NCBI GenBank assembly: GCA_037389465.1
Contig: JAZARR010000059.1
Coordinates: forward strand, 7,029,001-7,093,000
Length of the DNA stretch: 64,000 bases
Origin: Baylisascaris procyonis
Taxonomy: Eukaryota; Nematoda; Chromadorea; Rhabditida; Ascarididae
Reading direction: 5' to 3'
Positions 12,201 through 24,900 of this stretch are shown here, piece by piece (the first letter of the stretch is position 1; every line of letters starts with the position of its first letter). The notes below the pieces were generated by a model, which saw only the letters and a list, made by a program, of their open reading frames with translations, was not told the origin of the DNA and did no database searches. A program made the translations under genes and the position numbers.

Positions 12201-15200
12201 CAATGGTTCCATTGAGCAAAGAAGCTAAAACATTTTTGAAGATGTCGATATGATGGCAGTCGATTTCCGAATATGATTTTACTAAGCGATTTCTGATCCC
12301 TTCAATTCATTAATAACGATTTGCAAGCAATTCCAAGAGACTGCAATAATAAGAGTAGGGAAGGGGCTAAGGAAGAAATTCGTAATTGGTAGTGACCGTA
12401 GAATAAGATTAAAGTTTATAATCTCGCAATTCGAAGTGGAAAAAAACATTGCAAATGTGCCCATTCGAAGTTCTGAAAGTGATCGTTGGCTAATATCACA
12501 ATTAAATTTGTATCCCAGTTAAAAAAGAACGCAAGTGAAGGTGCTAAATACGCGCACGTTATTGCTGCAATATAGTTAAAATTTCAAACTCACCAACTGC
12601 GTATTTTTCACCTCTTCGATGCTTTTCAGGTAATCATTCACATTGTCGCTCCATGTGCGCTTAAACTCCTCTTCGAATTCAAGCCTTGCTCTGGTTTCTG
12701 CCATTAGCGCCTGAAGTAAGCACCATCCCTCCCAGCAAAGAAAAACAACAACGGTTGATGCCTCTGATGAGTCGGCATCTTTTAGCATAGAAATTTTTGA
12801 AAGAATTTCAAGAGGTGAGTGTCGAATACAATATGGGTTGTTCTTATGTCGTTGCATCATTTAAGACTGAAATTATCCTCGACCAGCCTCGTGTGTAATC
12901 ATTAGGCCTCTAATTGTGGGACAAAGCTGACTTTTACCATATCTGTGCTGCTCGAGGTACAATTCCATTTTATTTACGTCAGCTCCCGATTGTCAACCTC
13001 ATCTGAGAACAAAAGAAGATTCTTAAGTATAAATCGTTTCGGCTTCTAAAGAGAACGAGGAAACATGAGCAAAATCGGATTTATATATGTGCGAAAGGAG
13101 ATGCGAAACGAACCGAATTCCAAAAATTCACATTCCCACTCTCTCCCACCTCTGTTTTCAGATCTTCGAAATTCACATTCTGCTCCTAATACCATTAATT
13201 GATTGGTTTAAGTATCTTCGCCGTTATAGTGAATAACCACGGGTTTGGTCGCTTCTCATCTCTGCCATTTTCCTCATAACAAGGACGCGAACAATATAAA
13301 TCTGAAAATCCTCCACAACGTTGCCTTTACTCCCCTCTTAAAGAATAATATGTTCCAGGATGACATATGATATTACCTCCTTTAGGCGGATTTCGCATTC
13401 GTTTACTGTATTTGCAACCTCAACACCAGTGCGCTCAGCTTTTTCATTGAGTTTTTTCATCTCGTCTGAGAGCGTTTCTCTACCTCGGTCGAAATTTTTG
13501 GCACAATTTTGTAACGCTTCCGCCTCTTCCATATCCACTTTTCGAACGTGATCTTGCAGCTTTGCGATTCTGAAAATTTTGGATCACGACGCACAGAGAA
13601 ATTGCTGATGCTGAAATTTTCGTCAAGTGTGCTTGTTAAAATGATTTCCAGGTAGAGTGCTCTGTGTGGTTCACGAACTTAATGTCGACAAATGAACGAT
13701 TACTGAGGCATGGATAGTGAAAAGCGGTTCATGACAAGGTAGCAATCGACAACATAGTAAAAAGTAACTTTCTATCACGAAGACTGTGTGAAAAGGGACT
13801 GATAAGGAAGAATTTATCTGTGAAAAACCAAACAAGTCTCATAAATACGAAACTTAGGACGCTAGAATTCCGTTACCAACTGACCAACTGGTAGAATGAT
13901 AGTAATGAGTTTGCCAAAGCAACTTTCACCATTTTTTGCAGCTTCTAATTTAACTTTCCGACGTTTTAAGACTAAGGATCACAAGCATAAAATTTCGAGC
14001 TTCAAATACGCATTGCCTTAGCTACCAGCTGATAATCCGGTAAGGGTGTTTCAATTCAAGTTTCCTACCGCAACTTTCGACCACCCATCTGGTTGCTGAT
14101 AAAGACTGATGCAACTGATTTTTCGTGCAGAGCAAGTTTCTTGAGCTAGGTGGAGGTGATTCGGGCCCACGGATTCCAAATATCGAAAAGCACTTGTTCG
14201 GCTGCAGTTTTGGCTTTTAAACTGGTAAGCTGACAAGGAAAACAGGATTTTTGGCCTGGGATGATTCTTCCTAGACCCAGAGTTTATATATGCAGAATCG
14301 CTTAAATCTACGTTATAACTTTAGCTTAAGGACTGATAAGCTGATATGACTTTAAAATTTGAAATATGGACTTTCTTAAGTAAAGAATCATATCCGTCCA
14401 ATTTGTTGCATTTAAGTTTCGTACAACATAGATAGGCAAGAAAAAGCTAGACACACAGCGCACGCATACATGAACAAGCGGATACCGCAATACTTTTGCA
14501 TTATGATGCAAAACGCACAAAAATTTAAAATAAAAGTTAAAATATTTTTCCCAGCAGTGCGTGTTAGACTTAATTCAACAGTGCTTGGTAACTTTTATCG
14601 AGCATTGAAGTAGACTTTTCTGGTTATACTTCATTGTTTTAATATAGGGTTCCATTGTGCCATTGATCAACGACGACGATGAAGTTCAAAAACGTATAGG
14701 TTGTTCCTACTCTATAAGTGAGAGTAACCAGCTATCCAACTTGAAAGTGGCCTCTATATTTTCGATCAGAGACATTCACGAAGTTCATATTGACTGAAAA
14801 ACTTAGAGCTAAACTTTTCGGCTTGCACTTCATTGTCCTTCACGCGCTGAGCCACTTCTGCATCCAAAGCATCCTTCAGCTGTGCTACTTGTTCGCTGAC
14901 AAGATTGAGATTCGATTCAGTCCGCTGTGTTGCAGTCACCAATGCCTTCAATCAGATCTTTAGCAAACGATTTCACACCTCAAATTTCTGCTATTCGCAA
15001 AGCTGCTTTAGTGGTGGGACTAAAAAAGTCCTCCAAGGTACAGCTTGAACTAATTTTTCATTATTCTTCCTCTATTCCTTTTGTTATTCAGTTTGAGGAA
15101 ATCCGTTCTCGCGCGATGTGCGATGCGTCAAAGAATGAAATTATTTCACCGTGACGATGAGCAATGCGACATAACTAAGGTTGAAATAGATGAACTATGT

Positions 15201-17587
15201 GGATGAAGTATGCCCACACGTTGTGAGAGAATGAAATATTTGATAAACTCAACAATGGAATTCTTCATGTCAAGGTGAATTCTTAGAAACAGTAATAGGA
15301 TGGCTTTGAGCTACAACTACATTTTAGATGTGGTTAAGGTCAACATAAGACAGTATTTGTAAATGAAAATGCCAGTCCATTCTGTTGACCCCTCACTCAC
15401 TATTGCACTCAGTGTAGCGGCATATAAGTTCGCGTTGTAGTCGAAATCACCCTTATACAAATCAGCGACTGGAAAGGCAATGAGTGCAAACATCGGAAAT
15501 ACGGTTTACTGTATTCTTCATGATCTCTTCGAAACAAGGGTCTGCCCTCATGGTCATTACGACGCCTACTGATTCCGGCATTTGATTAGTTTAAATAAAC
15601 GCCTGATATTAATATCATTATTTTCAATTAAAATGCTTAAAGAAGAATCGATGGTAAAGCGACTCTTACCTTGTCACCTATTTGCGACAGCTGGTTTGCG
15701 TGATTCCTGACAGCCTCATTTATTGAGGTGACTTGCTGCGTCAACGCTAGGAGCTGAATGAAGATTTTCGTGAATGTATGAAGTTGGTTGCTGGCATGAA
15801 ATTTTATGACAACAGAGTATAAATCATTCTCATGCAGTAGACGGAAGCATACCTGCACATATACTTCAGCAAAAGAAAATACCAAACGATTGTCTTCCCT
15901 GTGCTTGTATCTTCGCGCTTTTCTTAGAGCAAGGCTATTGTTCATCTTGGAGTACGGTATCTTCACATTGGGATGGAGCTCCTACCGGTTACGACAGAGC
16001 AGCGTTCACAACTTGGATGTATGCTGTCGACGTTCTTGGTCCACCATCGCCTTATAAAATATTTTCACGTCAAGTTTTGTGACAACCTATCTTCCGGTCA
16101 CTATAATTCAGCGCTGTCACAAGTAAGGACATACCACAACACGTGCGTACCTCTGAGTGCCGTCGAAAGAATTTAAAAAAAATTATTTGAAGACTGGGCA
16201 TCCAATACCTCGGTAATAAAAACAATTACATACCTTAGTGCTGAAATCTGACACTTGCGCCTTAAGGTCTTCAAGGTGTTGCGAGCTGAAAAAATACTCG
16301 TCATTATTCTTAATATTATCTTCGAAAGTCGACATTATAAAAGGTAGTCTATAGCACAAATGCAAGTTTTCCTCATCGCTTCTTTTTTCTTTTAAATCGT
16401 TGTTTTTCGATTGTGTTGGTGTGAATGCTTGAAGAGGAATTTATTCGTATGTGTTACACCCTTCGCTATTATTCACCTATCGAGTTCTCCTCAACTTTGA
16501 ACGACGTTTCTTATTCTTCGGTTTCACCGTAAAGCTTGCAGAAATAACTCAGGTGCGTTCATTTAATCTATACACAGGAGTTACATGTACATACTAAGTG
16601 AAGTTCGTCACTACACAAGTGCTCAATGAGCTTAATTTTATGAGATCAAAAAGTGCTTTTCACCACAGAAAAAGAGATAGTCAGCGTGGAACAGGAAGAG
16701 AGAGAAGGAAAATGTTTTCCGCAAATTGTTCTGTCAGCAACACACGGTTTCCAGCAGTCCTCTAGAGTTTGTGACATCTCGCCCTGATCAACGATTGACA
16801 AAACTAAGGTTGCTTTAGTAAAGAGGCGCCAAGTTTGCGGAATTGAAGCTGCAAAATATACAATGCGTGAAAATTGCAGAAATATAGAATAAATTCGGAG
16901 AAAGAGCTTACATCGCAGCGTTGTCGAGTGATGCAATCTTTTTGCTTAAAGCATTCTGGCTTCCCTCCAATCTTTCATGGAACTGCTGCAAAGATGTTCA
17001 TTGTTTTTGATTGAAAATCCTCTTCTACGCTTTATTTAGCGCATCCAACACATCGGCAATTTCCACACTGCTCTCAGTTTTTGATACGGACCACCCAAAT
17101 AGCAACATCACCTTTCCACCTCTCGGGTCTATTCGTAGAGCAGATCCATAAAAGCGATTCCTGAGTTCTGGCAACCAATTTCAGTTAGAACTTTCTGCTC
17201 GCCATTTCAGAAGATGGGACCCTTGAATGATCTTTGTTCTTTCGGAGCCTTCGTTTATAGGGATGTTTCTCATCAAAATGCGTTTCTAAGCTATTCTAAT
17301 TTCGCTCGAAAACTATCACTTGGCCATATATCGTCACAACATACGTACGTCAAAGGCTTCTAAATAGATTTCGAAAAATGTTTGTCCACTTAAATGAAGG
17401 TGTATTTAATGTTCTTTGCAAGAAAAAAGTTGGGCCCAAAATAGCTTTGGTGTAGTAACAAAACGGGATTAGGATTGGTACTACTAAAAATGATTAAGCA
17501 AACCTGGTTAGCATTCACAAATTGGATATATTGCCTTTGGAAATGTGAGAACAGGTTCTGAAGATTCACAATTGCAGACTGATCTAT
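5919..17587 (-). CDS. Many-exon coiled-coil protein (5' end incomplete)
   Basis: Sixteen minus-strand exons have agreeing phases: 17587-17504, 16985-16912, 16285-16234, 15753-15670, 14924-14815, 13569-13377, 12710-12594, 11946-11822, 11669-11525, 11440-11408, 10335-10239, 9741-9572, 9240-9164, 8315-8243, 7650-7549, 5972-5919. They total 1590 nt, or 529 codons plus TAA. Most acceptors are TTTCAG/TTGCAG-like. The protein is heptad-like almost throughout (for example LEDLKAQVSDFSTK, LDKLNEIKDSMQSANEQL, RERAIEDLSSTLRSHKK at the C-terminus). It is rich in E, K, Q, A and L, poor in Cys and Pro, with no membrane segment. The general look recalls SF-assemblin/giardin-type striated-fibre proteins, but this is an impression, not a domain assignment. 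Intracellular scaffold or filament function is inference. The weakest exons are 11440-11408 (33 nt, donor GTGATC) and 8315-8243 (acceptor TTAAG). The start codon has not been found and must lie above 17587. Confidence 0.85.
6133..6214. repeat. (TA)n tract in the last intron of the coiled-coil gene
   Basis: An almost pure TA run with two interruptions (TAAATA). It is flanked by GACGC on one side and GCGCC on the other, giving a self-complementary block. An ORF through it coding for repeated Tyr-Ile is an artefact. Confidence 0.95.
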
Positions 17588-18299
17588 CTGTGGCGAAATG
17601 AGTGGCGGTTGTGGGGTGGTTGCTAGCTAAAAACAAATTGGCCGATAACATATTTATTTTTTTAATGCTAGGTTTGGAGGCTATCTATAAACACTGGCCT
17701 ACAAACAAACAAACAAACTTTACTGAGAACTTTCGATGCGAAAACAAATTCACCGACAAAACATTTATATGTTCAGCACTTGAAATGATTATGTGGAGTA
17801 CGCACTGATGTGGAATATCCATTGTCCTCAAATTCTGTTTTCTTGCCTAATAAAGCACGATAACACACTTACTGAGTGTGTGGTCACTCTGTGGGTGAAC
17901 GCATATTGGATGAAGGAAAGTAAGTGCTTGCAATCAAACTAATGTTACGTTGCACGTATAACATCGCCGTCACAACCAAGGATTCCGTTTGAAAGGTCAG
18001 CACTCTCATTTATCGAAAAACTTTGCCTTTATGTTTTTAATAGGAACCTTGAGAGCTGCATATAAACCTCAACAAACCTTGGCATTCACTTATGCATATG
18101 AAAAGTCTATGTGGTACAAGTGGCATGACTAGAAAGCCGTACATTGTGCACGGCTTTTACTGCAAAGCCGTACTGCACCTTTCAAGTGGGGAATTTTTGA
18201 GCACTTCAGCTTGTGTTCGCGGTTTCGAGGCGTTGACTAGGAGATTCCCATAAATGAGACATAATTTTACCCACTGCAAGAATGGTAAGCGGATCCGGA

Positions 18300-18420
18300 T
18301 GTATAACATTTTGACAAGCTGATCTTTCGCGCTTTTCAGTGCTCCCATCTGGAAGTTCAGTACGAAATTTCTTCGCATAGTTTTTGCTTAAAGTAGTCCA
18401 AACTGTCGTGAAAGTTTGTC
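18300..18420 (-). pseudogene. Possible further 5' exon of the coiled-coil gene, frame broken
   Basis: A strong acceptor (AAATTTTCAG) ends at 18421 on the minus strand. After it, one frame reads NFHDSLDYFKQKLCEEIS and then meets TGA. The next heptad-like stretch (MGALKSAKDQLVKM) lies immediately after, in another frame. A third frame is open across the whole region but does not look like the rest of the protein. No donor with the phase 0 needed by the exon at 17587 is convincing. Either one base is missing or extra in the sequence, or the real exon uses a different frame or is unrelated. Type and coordinates are tentative. Confidence 0.25.
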
Positions 18421-21400
18421 CTGAAAATTTGTGATTATTAAATCTTAGTTGGAACGAGTACTCTTCACCTTATTCCATGCTTCAGACTATATTCGCTGCG
18501 GTGTAACTTAGGCATAGTGTCTTCCTTCTAGTGGGAATGTGTAATGCTTATGGTGTTTATGGCAATTCACTCAAAACCATGAACACAAACTGCAGCAAAG
18601 AAACATTTAGAAATATTTTGTATTTCATATAGATATGTATGTACATCTCATGTAGATTCATAGATAGACATATATGCACCAAAAACCGTGTCCACTATAT
18701 GGCTTTCTAGCTATGCCACTTATATGACGTGTGATTTTCATTTCAGGCAATGTAGCACGTGCAAGGTGACGTCGGTTCAATAGCAAGTAGTGGCTTTGTT
18801 TCAGTGAATGTGTGGTCACTCTACAAGTGATAATCCGCAACAAACGACTATAAAGGTTTTTTATGTGAGGACAAAAGATGGCAATACCAAAATTTTTCTT
18901 CGGGCATTTCGTCACATATAAATGAAACAAACATTAAAGACGACGTAAACATACGCCGATCGCAAACGTATTGTTTGAAGCAATAACTACGCCAATGGGA
19001 ATCAATTTAAGCGAACCTTTGAGCTCGAGCGATCAATTGGTTGGGCGACGCCCTCTCTTGGTTCTCGTGGACCGGCTCCGGACGGTCTCGAACAAAATGT
19101 ATTTTATTGAGATACTTCTGCGAAACATCTATGTATTCAAACTGTGCTTTTTTTATCGAGTAAGGCATTTCAATGCAAAGAAGAGTCAGTTTCTTTGACA
19201 GCATGTTTCCTTTGAAAACAACCTGGAGAAGCATGCCACAACAGCTGACATGAGAAGCAAACTTGCAACCTAACTTGTTACAGCAATTGATTTGATGACG
19301 TGCGGACAAATAATAAAAGATATGTAATGGTGTATTCACATTTTGACCGATTCAACCACTTGCTGCATGGATAGCCAATAAATTTTGCAATCTGGTCTCA
19401 ACGACTCCCAGACTTGAAGCTGCCGGATAGCCTTATACATGTATCCATGCATATATGGATGCACACATAAACACACTCGCATCCATCCTCTCAAGCACAC
19501 ATCCATACACACGATATACGAACAGGTATATGAGCACACGTACACAATCTGCACACGCGCGTACAGAAGCACCCACACATACAAGCACATACGTACACAT
19601 AGATGAGCACAGGCACAACCTCATCGTAACAACGCAAAGGATGAAGAAAGGAGTTATGCTATCGAATTTCCTAGCTGAAACCATGTTCAGCTAGGAATAA
19701 GGAGGTTTGAGCATGATTTCATTGAATGAAATTTTGCAGTTGCTCTGACGATAAGTTAGTAAATTATACTCCCCTGTCGTTTCTTTGCAGCTATGATTGT
19801 TGCAAAAATAGAAAGCTGTTGCTTTCAGTGATTTTACTGAAGGGAGTGGAATTTGAGATAAATTTCGTGGAAATAGCAAAAAGAAAAAAAAAGTTACGCC
19901 AATCCGAGAATGATGTCCTTGGCTGTATCCCGAGGGACGGCTTTCTTCCGCGACATTTAACGTGCATATTTGGCATACACGTTGTGCGACTGAACACACG
20001 TTTCTGTTGCCAATGGTTATGGCTCGCGGTGGCTTTTTTTTTATTCCTAACAGCGCCAAAATACCCAAACTTCACTATTGCAGCGTTTTTCCAAAAGTGA
20101 CATTCGGAAAGAAGTGCTTTTGTAGTTAAGGCAGTCAAGCTGCAGTAGCTTCCTGAGACGTCTGCATTTCTGGGAAAATTCTTGTGGACTTTTAGGGAAT
20201 GCTCATGGCCTGTACCATACGGTTTTATAGGTGATTAATTCTTATAGCCCTATCGGATATGTAGGAAATTTGGGTGCACATTCAAGGACTCCATCCTTGT
20301 AATATCTGTCAACTTACAGGAGGTTTTATTGAAACCTTGCGGGGGATGGCGCCACGTAAAAATGTCATATAAAATTTAGCCAAAGGCTGGAAATGATATG
20401 TGGCTGATTCACGCATTGTTGATTCCGCAGAAGATGGACAAACAGGTAAGAGGAGATAAACAGGAATTAATCGTGCACGTAATCAGCGCTGTTCGCGTGA
20501 TGTGCCGTAAATTTTTGTTTATCGCATGAAATGTTAGCAGGCGAGGATCGGCTTTTCGAACAGCTGATATAGATACGCTCTCGCGATGTGCTATCAGCAC
20601 ACGAACTACGCATCGTTGATTTTGCCAGAGAAAGAAAGCATAAAAACGAAGTTGCATTCAATAAACTGTAGAAAGCTTTACAATTTTATGTATCAAAAAT
20701 TTTATAATAAAGCAAGTTACTGACAGGCATATAACTATGAAATTACTCTTTCACATATGAAGCGGTTTGCGATGAACGTAAAACGATGCACTTCTTACCA
20801 ATATTAGAATACATTTTGACAGTATTTTATTAGCGTTTTCTTTTTGCATCCAAATTGTGCTGATCGACGCAATTTTTAGACAAAATGCAACAGATAATGT
20901 AATAATTGATGCCAACATTTTGATGGGAGATTTCATCTAGTATTTTTATTTGTTTCAGCATTTTTCGGGAATAGCTCTCTGCAAGGAAATTTCTGCGCAA
21001 AAAGGAAGTGCTCGCAAAAAGAAATAATCTTTACGTTCCTAAGTGGTAATTGTTGCGCATTTTCCTATGTGCGCATTACTGATACAGAGGATAAATTGCA
21101 TTAGCGTGTGCTGAGCATGATCCGTCGGTGTATGCCATGAGAACGACCCTATTCCCCTATTTTAAACCTCTGCCATCCTTATTGTTTCCATTGGATATTT
21201 TATTCATCTAATTACACCGACGTCATGTTTCTTCGTTCCTTAAATGTTCCGTAGGATTATTATTCATGTGTACCCTACAAAGACTATAAGAAATCATTGG
21301 AGAGATATGTCCTACTCGGGGTCAGGATATTCATAGCAGGAGCTGTTGAGCGGAAGGATGATCACCCACTGGGTTTATGTTGACTCTGCAGTCACTATTT

Positions 21401-21921
21401 CAAAGGTACACTGACGAATATTTCCGATTGTTTGTGCGTAAGGGCAGAAGAGTTGACGGTGGAAAATAGCATTGCTGGACAGTGGTACTTGAGGCCTACT
21501 ACACGCATGCATCGCGTATCGGGGGCATGTTGCTCTTTGATGCTGCTGAATGTGAGCAAATTTACGTGATCTACAAAGCGGCTTGTTGACGGCTGATGCT
21601 GAAAAACAGCTGCAGCTCGAACTGCGGCTACCGCACGCACAACTCTTGCGACCGCCGCTTCGCTTCGTAAGTCTCCTTCCTGACGGTATGGCGCTTCGCG
21701 AGATAGCGTTCAGCTATCGGAGGGTGTTAAGCTGTGCTGTTTCACTGAGAGGTGGCAACTATTTTGGTGCATGTTGGGCGCTCGCTAAAATACCAGCCGA
21801 GCAAGCTAAAGCCGTTGGCCGGTAAACACTGCGAATTCGGCTATCGGCGGTCGTCGGCTCGTCGCCTGCAGATCTCGAAGTGGAGTCGCTTAGATCGAAC
21901 TTAACCGCTGAGATCGAAACG
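18421..21921. other. Divergent interval between the coiled-coil gene and the first Tyr-rich gene
   Basis: The 5' end of the minus-strand coiled-coil gene and the promoter of the plus-strand Tyr-rich gene must lie here. No complete exon is supported. A minus-strand frame at 19010-19170 (53 codons from an ATG) and the GC-richer sequence near 19015-19110 look repeat-derived. The segment 21580-21920 is distinctly GC-richer and probably holds the promoter and 5' UTR of the gene starting at 21922; a CTGCAG before its ATG may be a UTR or trans-splice acceptor. Confidence 0.4.
19430..19615. repeat. Degenerate CA-rich microsatellite
   Basis: A run of imperfect ACACAC, ATACAC and GCACAC units on the plus strand. 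It produces long open frames on both strands rich in Cys/Val/Tyr or His/Thr, which I treat as composition artefacts. Confidence 0.75.
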
Positions 21922-24900
21922 ATGGGCGATTATAATCTAACTCGTGCTCGCTCAGCCGTTGTGTTACGCTCCCGTTCGCTAGAAAGACCAGCTACCCTTC
22001 TGGTTAGTTGAATGCGTTCCTTTTTCAATGCTTATCTAATACTTTCTTCAGATGCTAAAACCATTTGTTTCAGTGCGTATGTAGACTTTTTTTTTGTTGC
22101 TATAAAGCCATTTCTGCTGAATAGGACATCCTCTCGATTTGGAATGTCCACAATATTGGTAATACCAGCAAAGAACAAATTAAAAGTTCCATGTAAGCAG
22201 AACGTTGCAACTGTTCCATTGTTCACGTCGTATTTTTGCAGTTAACTCGTGCGAGATCAGTGCCGGATTTTACGAGATACATCAGTAGTAGCTACAAGTA
22301 CAGACCGCATTGGCCCTACCGCTTTTACAGGGACTACAATCTGGTGAGTTATAACAGCTGTTTACTGGTTTATTCAATCTGGCCACCCTAACTTTAGCAG
22401 TAAGCGCATTAACTGCATGTACCCAAGAGTTTCTGGTTAGGAATAGTTCGGTGCAAGTAGATGGATAGCGACAAACAGTTGTAAAGATAGTAACAGCTGA
22501 ATGCTCTAGGGTTAACTGTATTTGTTTCACTTCGAGAATTGACTTTTTCAACAACAATCGTTTGTTATTTCCGAAGGACTCTTTCATGTTCAATTTTCAA
22601 GTTTTTAATGAACGATTGAATTCATTCAGCAATCTTTTTCATTCCGAAGTTTGACACTAGTATAAATTTTATTCAAATTCACAAGAAAGAGATAGGGGAT
22701 AATGCGAGATCTTACACTTCACCTTCAATCAATTATAAGTTTGCTCTTCACTGCTAATCCCTCTTTCGTATTTCTCTCTAATAAATCGAGATGAGCTTGC
22801 AAAAACACTCAATAAAATTTTTTTGTGTGCCTTTCATGTTGGCTTTGTCGATTCGGCCATCATTTATCATAAAGCTGATCAGAAACTGATGCATATTGTT
22901 GGTTGTTGCCATTGATTAATACCACTATCCAACTACTGTATAATAACGCTCTTTGCTATTAAAATACACCATGAAGTTATTGCATAATGGCATGGAACTG
23001 TGTCTCATGACGCTTAATGAATACGGAGATCCACCAGGATGAGGGTGGTCTCTTCCCTGCCATCCCACCGCTCGCGTGATCCGTTACATTCTCTTTGAGT
23101 CAAGGGATCATTCGTGAAGTCAAGGAAGAAATTTCGTCCTCGCGGTAGCCTTATACTACTCCTCCTTCCTCCGTCTCACTCAACCCATTCCCCTACCGAG
23201 CAAATGTTGATCGATAGTCAGCTAACTTACACTAATATTTGCACGTGGATAGGCATAAAGTTGCCTCAATGCGCCTTGCTGATGCATACTTGTAAAGGCG
23301 CATTGAAGGAAAGAAAATATTTCCTCGTAGGTAATTAGTTAAGTGCTTCTTGTATATTAATTAAGTAACGAATAATAGGTACTATCTACCTGCGCACCTT
23401 ATCTTTGTATGAGATATTCTTTTATTTATTTACTGTACTTTAGAATTGGGAGTCAGAGAAGGCAGAATCATGAAATATTGCTGCGTGGTCGATGAGAGAA
23501 AGGAGAGTTCCAAAGTCATTTTCTGGTTTGTCGATCAGCGCTTATATTAAGTATTTGTGAAAAAATCAAATGCAGTTTTTCAAAAGGTCTTCCTACGAGG
23601 GACTCTCCAATATAGAAAATGGCTCATTAATGCGACAGTCAATGAAGATAATCGAGCACTGCTCATTGCTTACTACGGAAAATTTGAATTTTATTCGGAA
23701 AAATCGCGTTAAGTATGAATACAGTTTGGATCTTTTGAAAGGACATCACTTCAGAATATGCAACATGCCATCATCCGATGCATGGAAACTCGTGCATAAT
23801 TAAGTGTCCTAATGTTGTTTTTGAGTATGTATGCAGTCGGTTTGTGAGTCTTGACGGATATGCAAAAAGCGCATAATGTATGGCAATCTCTGGCCCATCT
23901 TTCATTCACGTTTCGAAAAAGTTTGTCCTTCGAAAAAAGTTTGCTGCCTGCGACGCTATCGGCCAACGAATGGACACCGTAAACCAATTTAAATGAGGCG
24001 AATGAGTCCCTAGTTTATATTAGATAAATAAATCAAAAATCAATCGTGCGGTTTGAGAAATCAACACAACAACTGACGCATGTCAGAGCATCTTGCGCTT
24101 GACGTTCAGTATAGGAAGGAAATTTTAGAAGCGATTTTGCATTTCAAATGCTAAGTGAACAGATGGAAAATCCATTACTCGTTAAAAGAAGGGGTTATTT
24201 CAGTACGACGATTATTGGTACGACAGGTATTATTACTTCAGTCCTCTATACAAGAGCACATTCTTCCCCCGCAGATACTACTACAGCGACTATCTCCCGA
24301 ACCCTTACTACTGGAGCTGGCCTTACCACTACTGGACCAGATATAAGGGCTACTGGTTTGCAGTTTCTTTATATTTATTATGCTCGAATGAGTTAAGGTC
24401 CTCGCTTTCAGGGAAGATGTTCTCTTGGGATTTCTAACGACGTTAGGAGAGCCATCTGCACAACGTGATCGTTTACACTTCTAATCTATTTAATACAGAA
24501 GAAAATTAAGCAGAATCGTTGTACGCATGGGGTTTACTTTGCGCCTAGAGATTGGCAACTGGAAAGCACAGTCAGTAATTATTCACTCGGTAAAAGCGAT
24601 GTAAGATGAACCAGCTGACTCAGACAGACTTGTGCTTCAAGTTAAAAGTTGCGACTGTCATAGTTTTGCCGAAAAGTATCATACTTTTGGTGCATGACGT
24701 ATTCTACTTTACTCAGTGCAACTGATAATGAGTGTTTTCTTTCATTGTTTTCGTATTTACGCAATTCCTTCATTACAACAGCTCCGTAGTGATAAGCATT
24801 TATGTGCAAAATTTGGTGAGTAGATGAAAAGCAACTCTGAAAATGAATTTTCTGGTCTCATCTAGTTTATTTGACCAGCATTTTCGCAATTTTAAGGTAC

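Noticed and set aside
19433..19694. Cys/Val/Tyr-rich and His/Thr-rich ORFs
   Set aside because: They come from a degenerate CA-rich microsatellite; no splice structure or motif.
24148..24396. Thr-rich and Leu-rich ORFs over Tyr-rich copy 1 exon 3
   Set aside because: They are other frames of the TAC/TAT-rich exon; only the Tyr frame joins its neighbours in phase and matches the paralogue.
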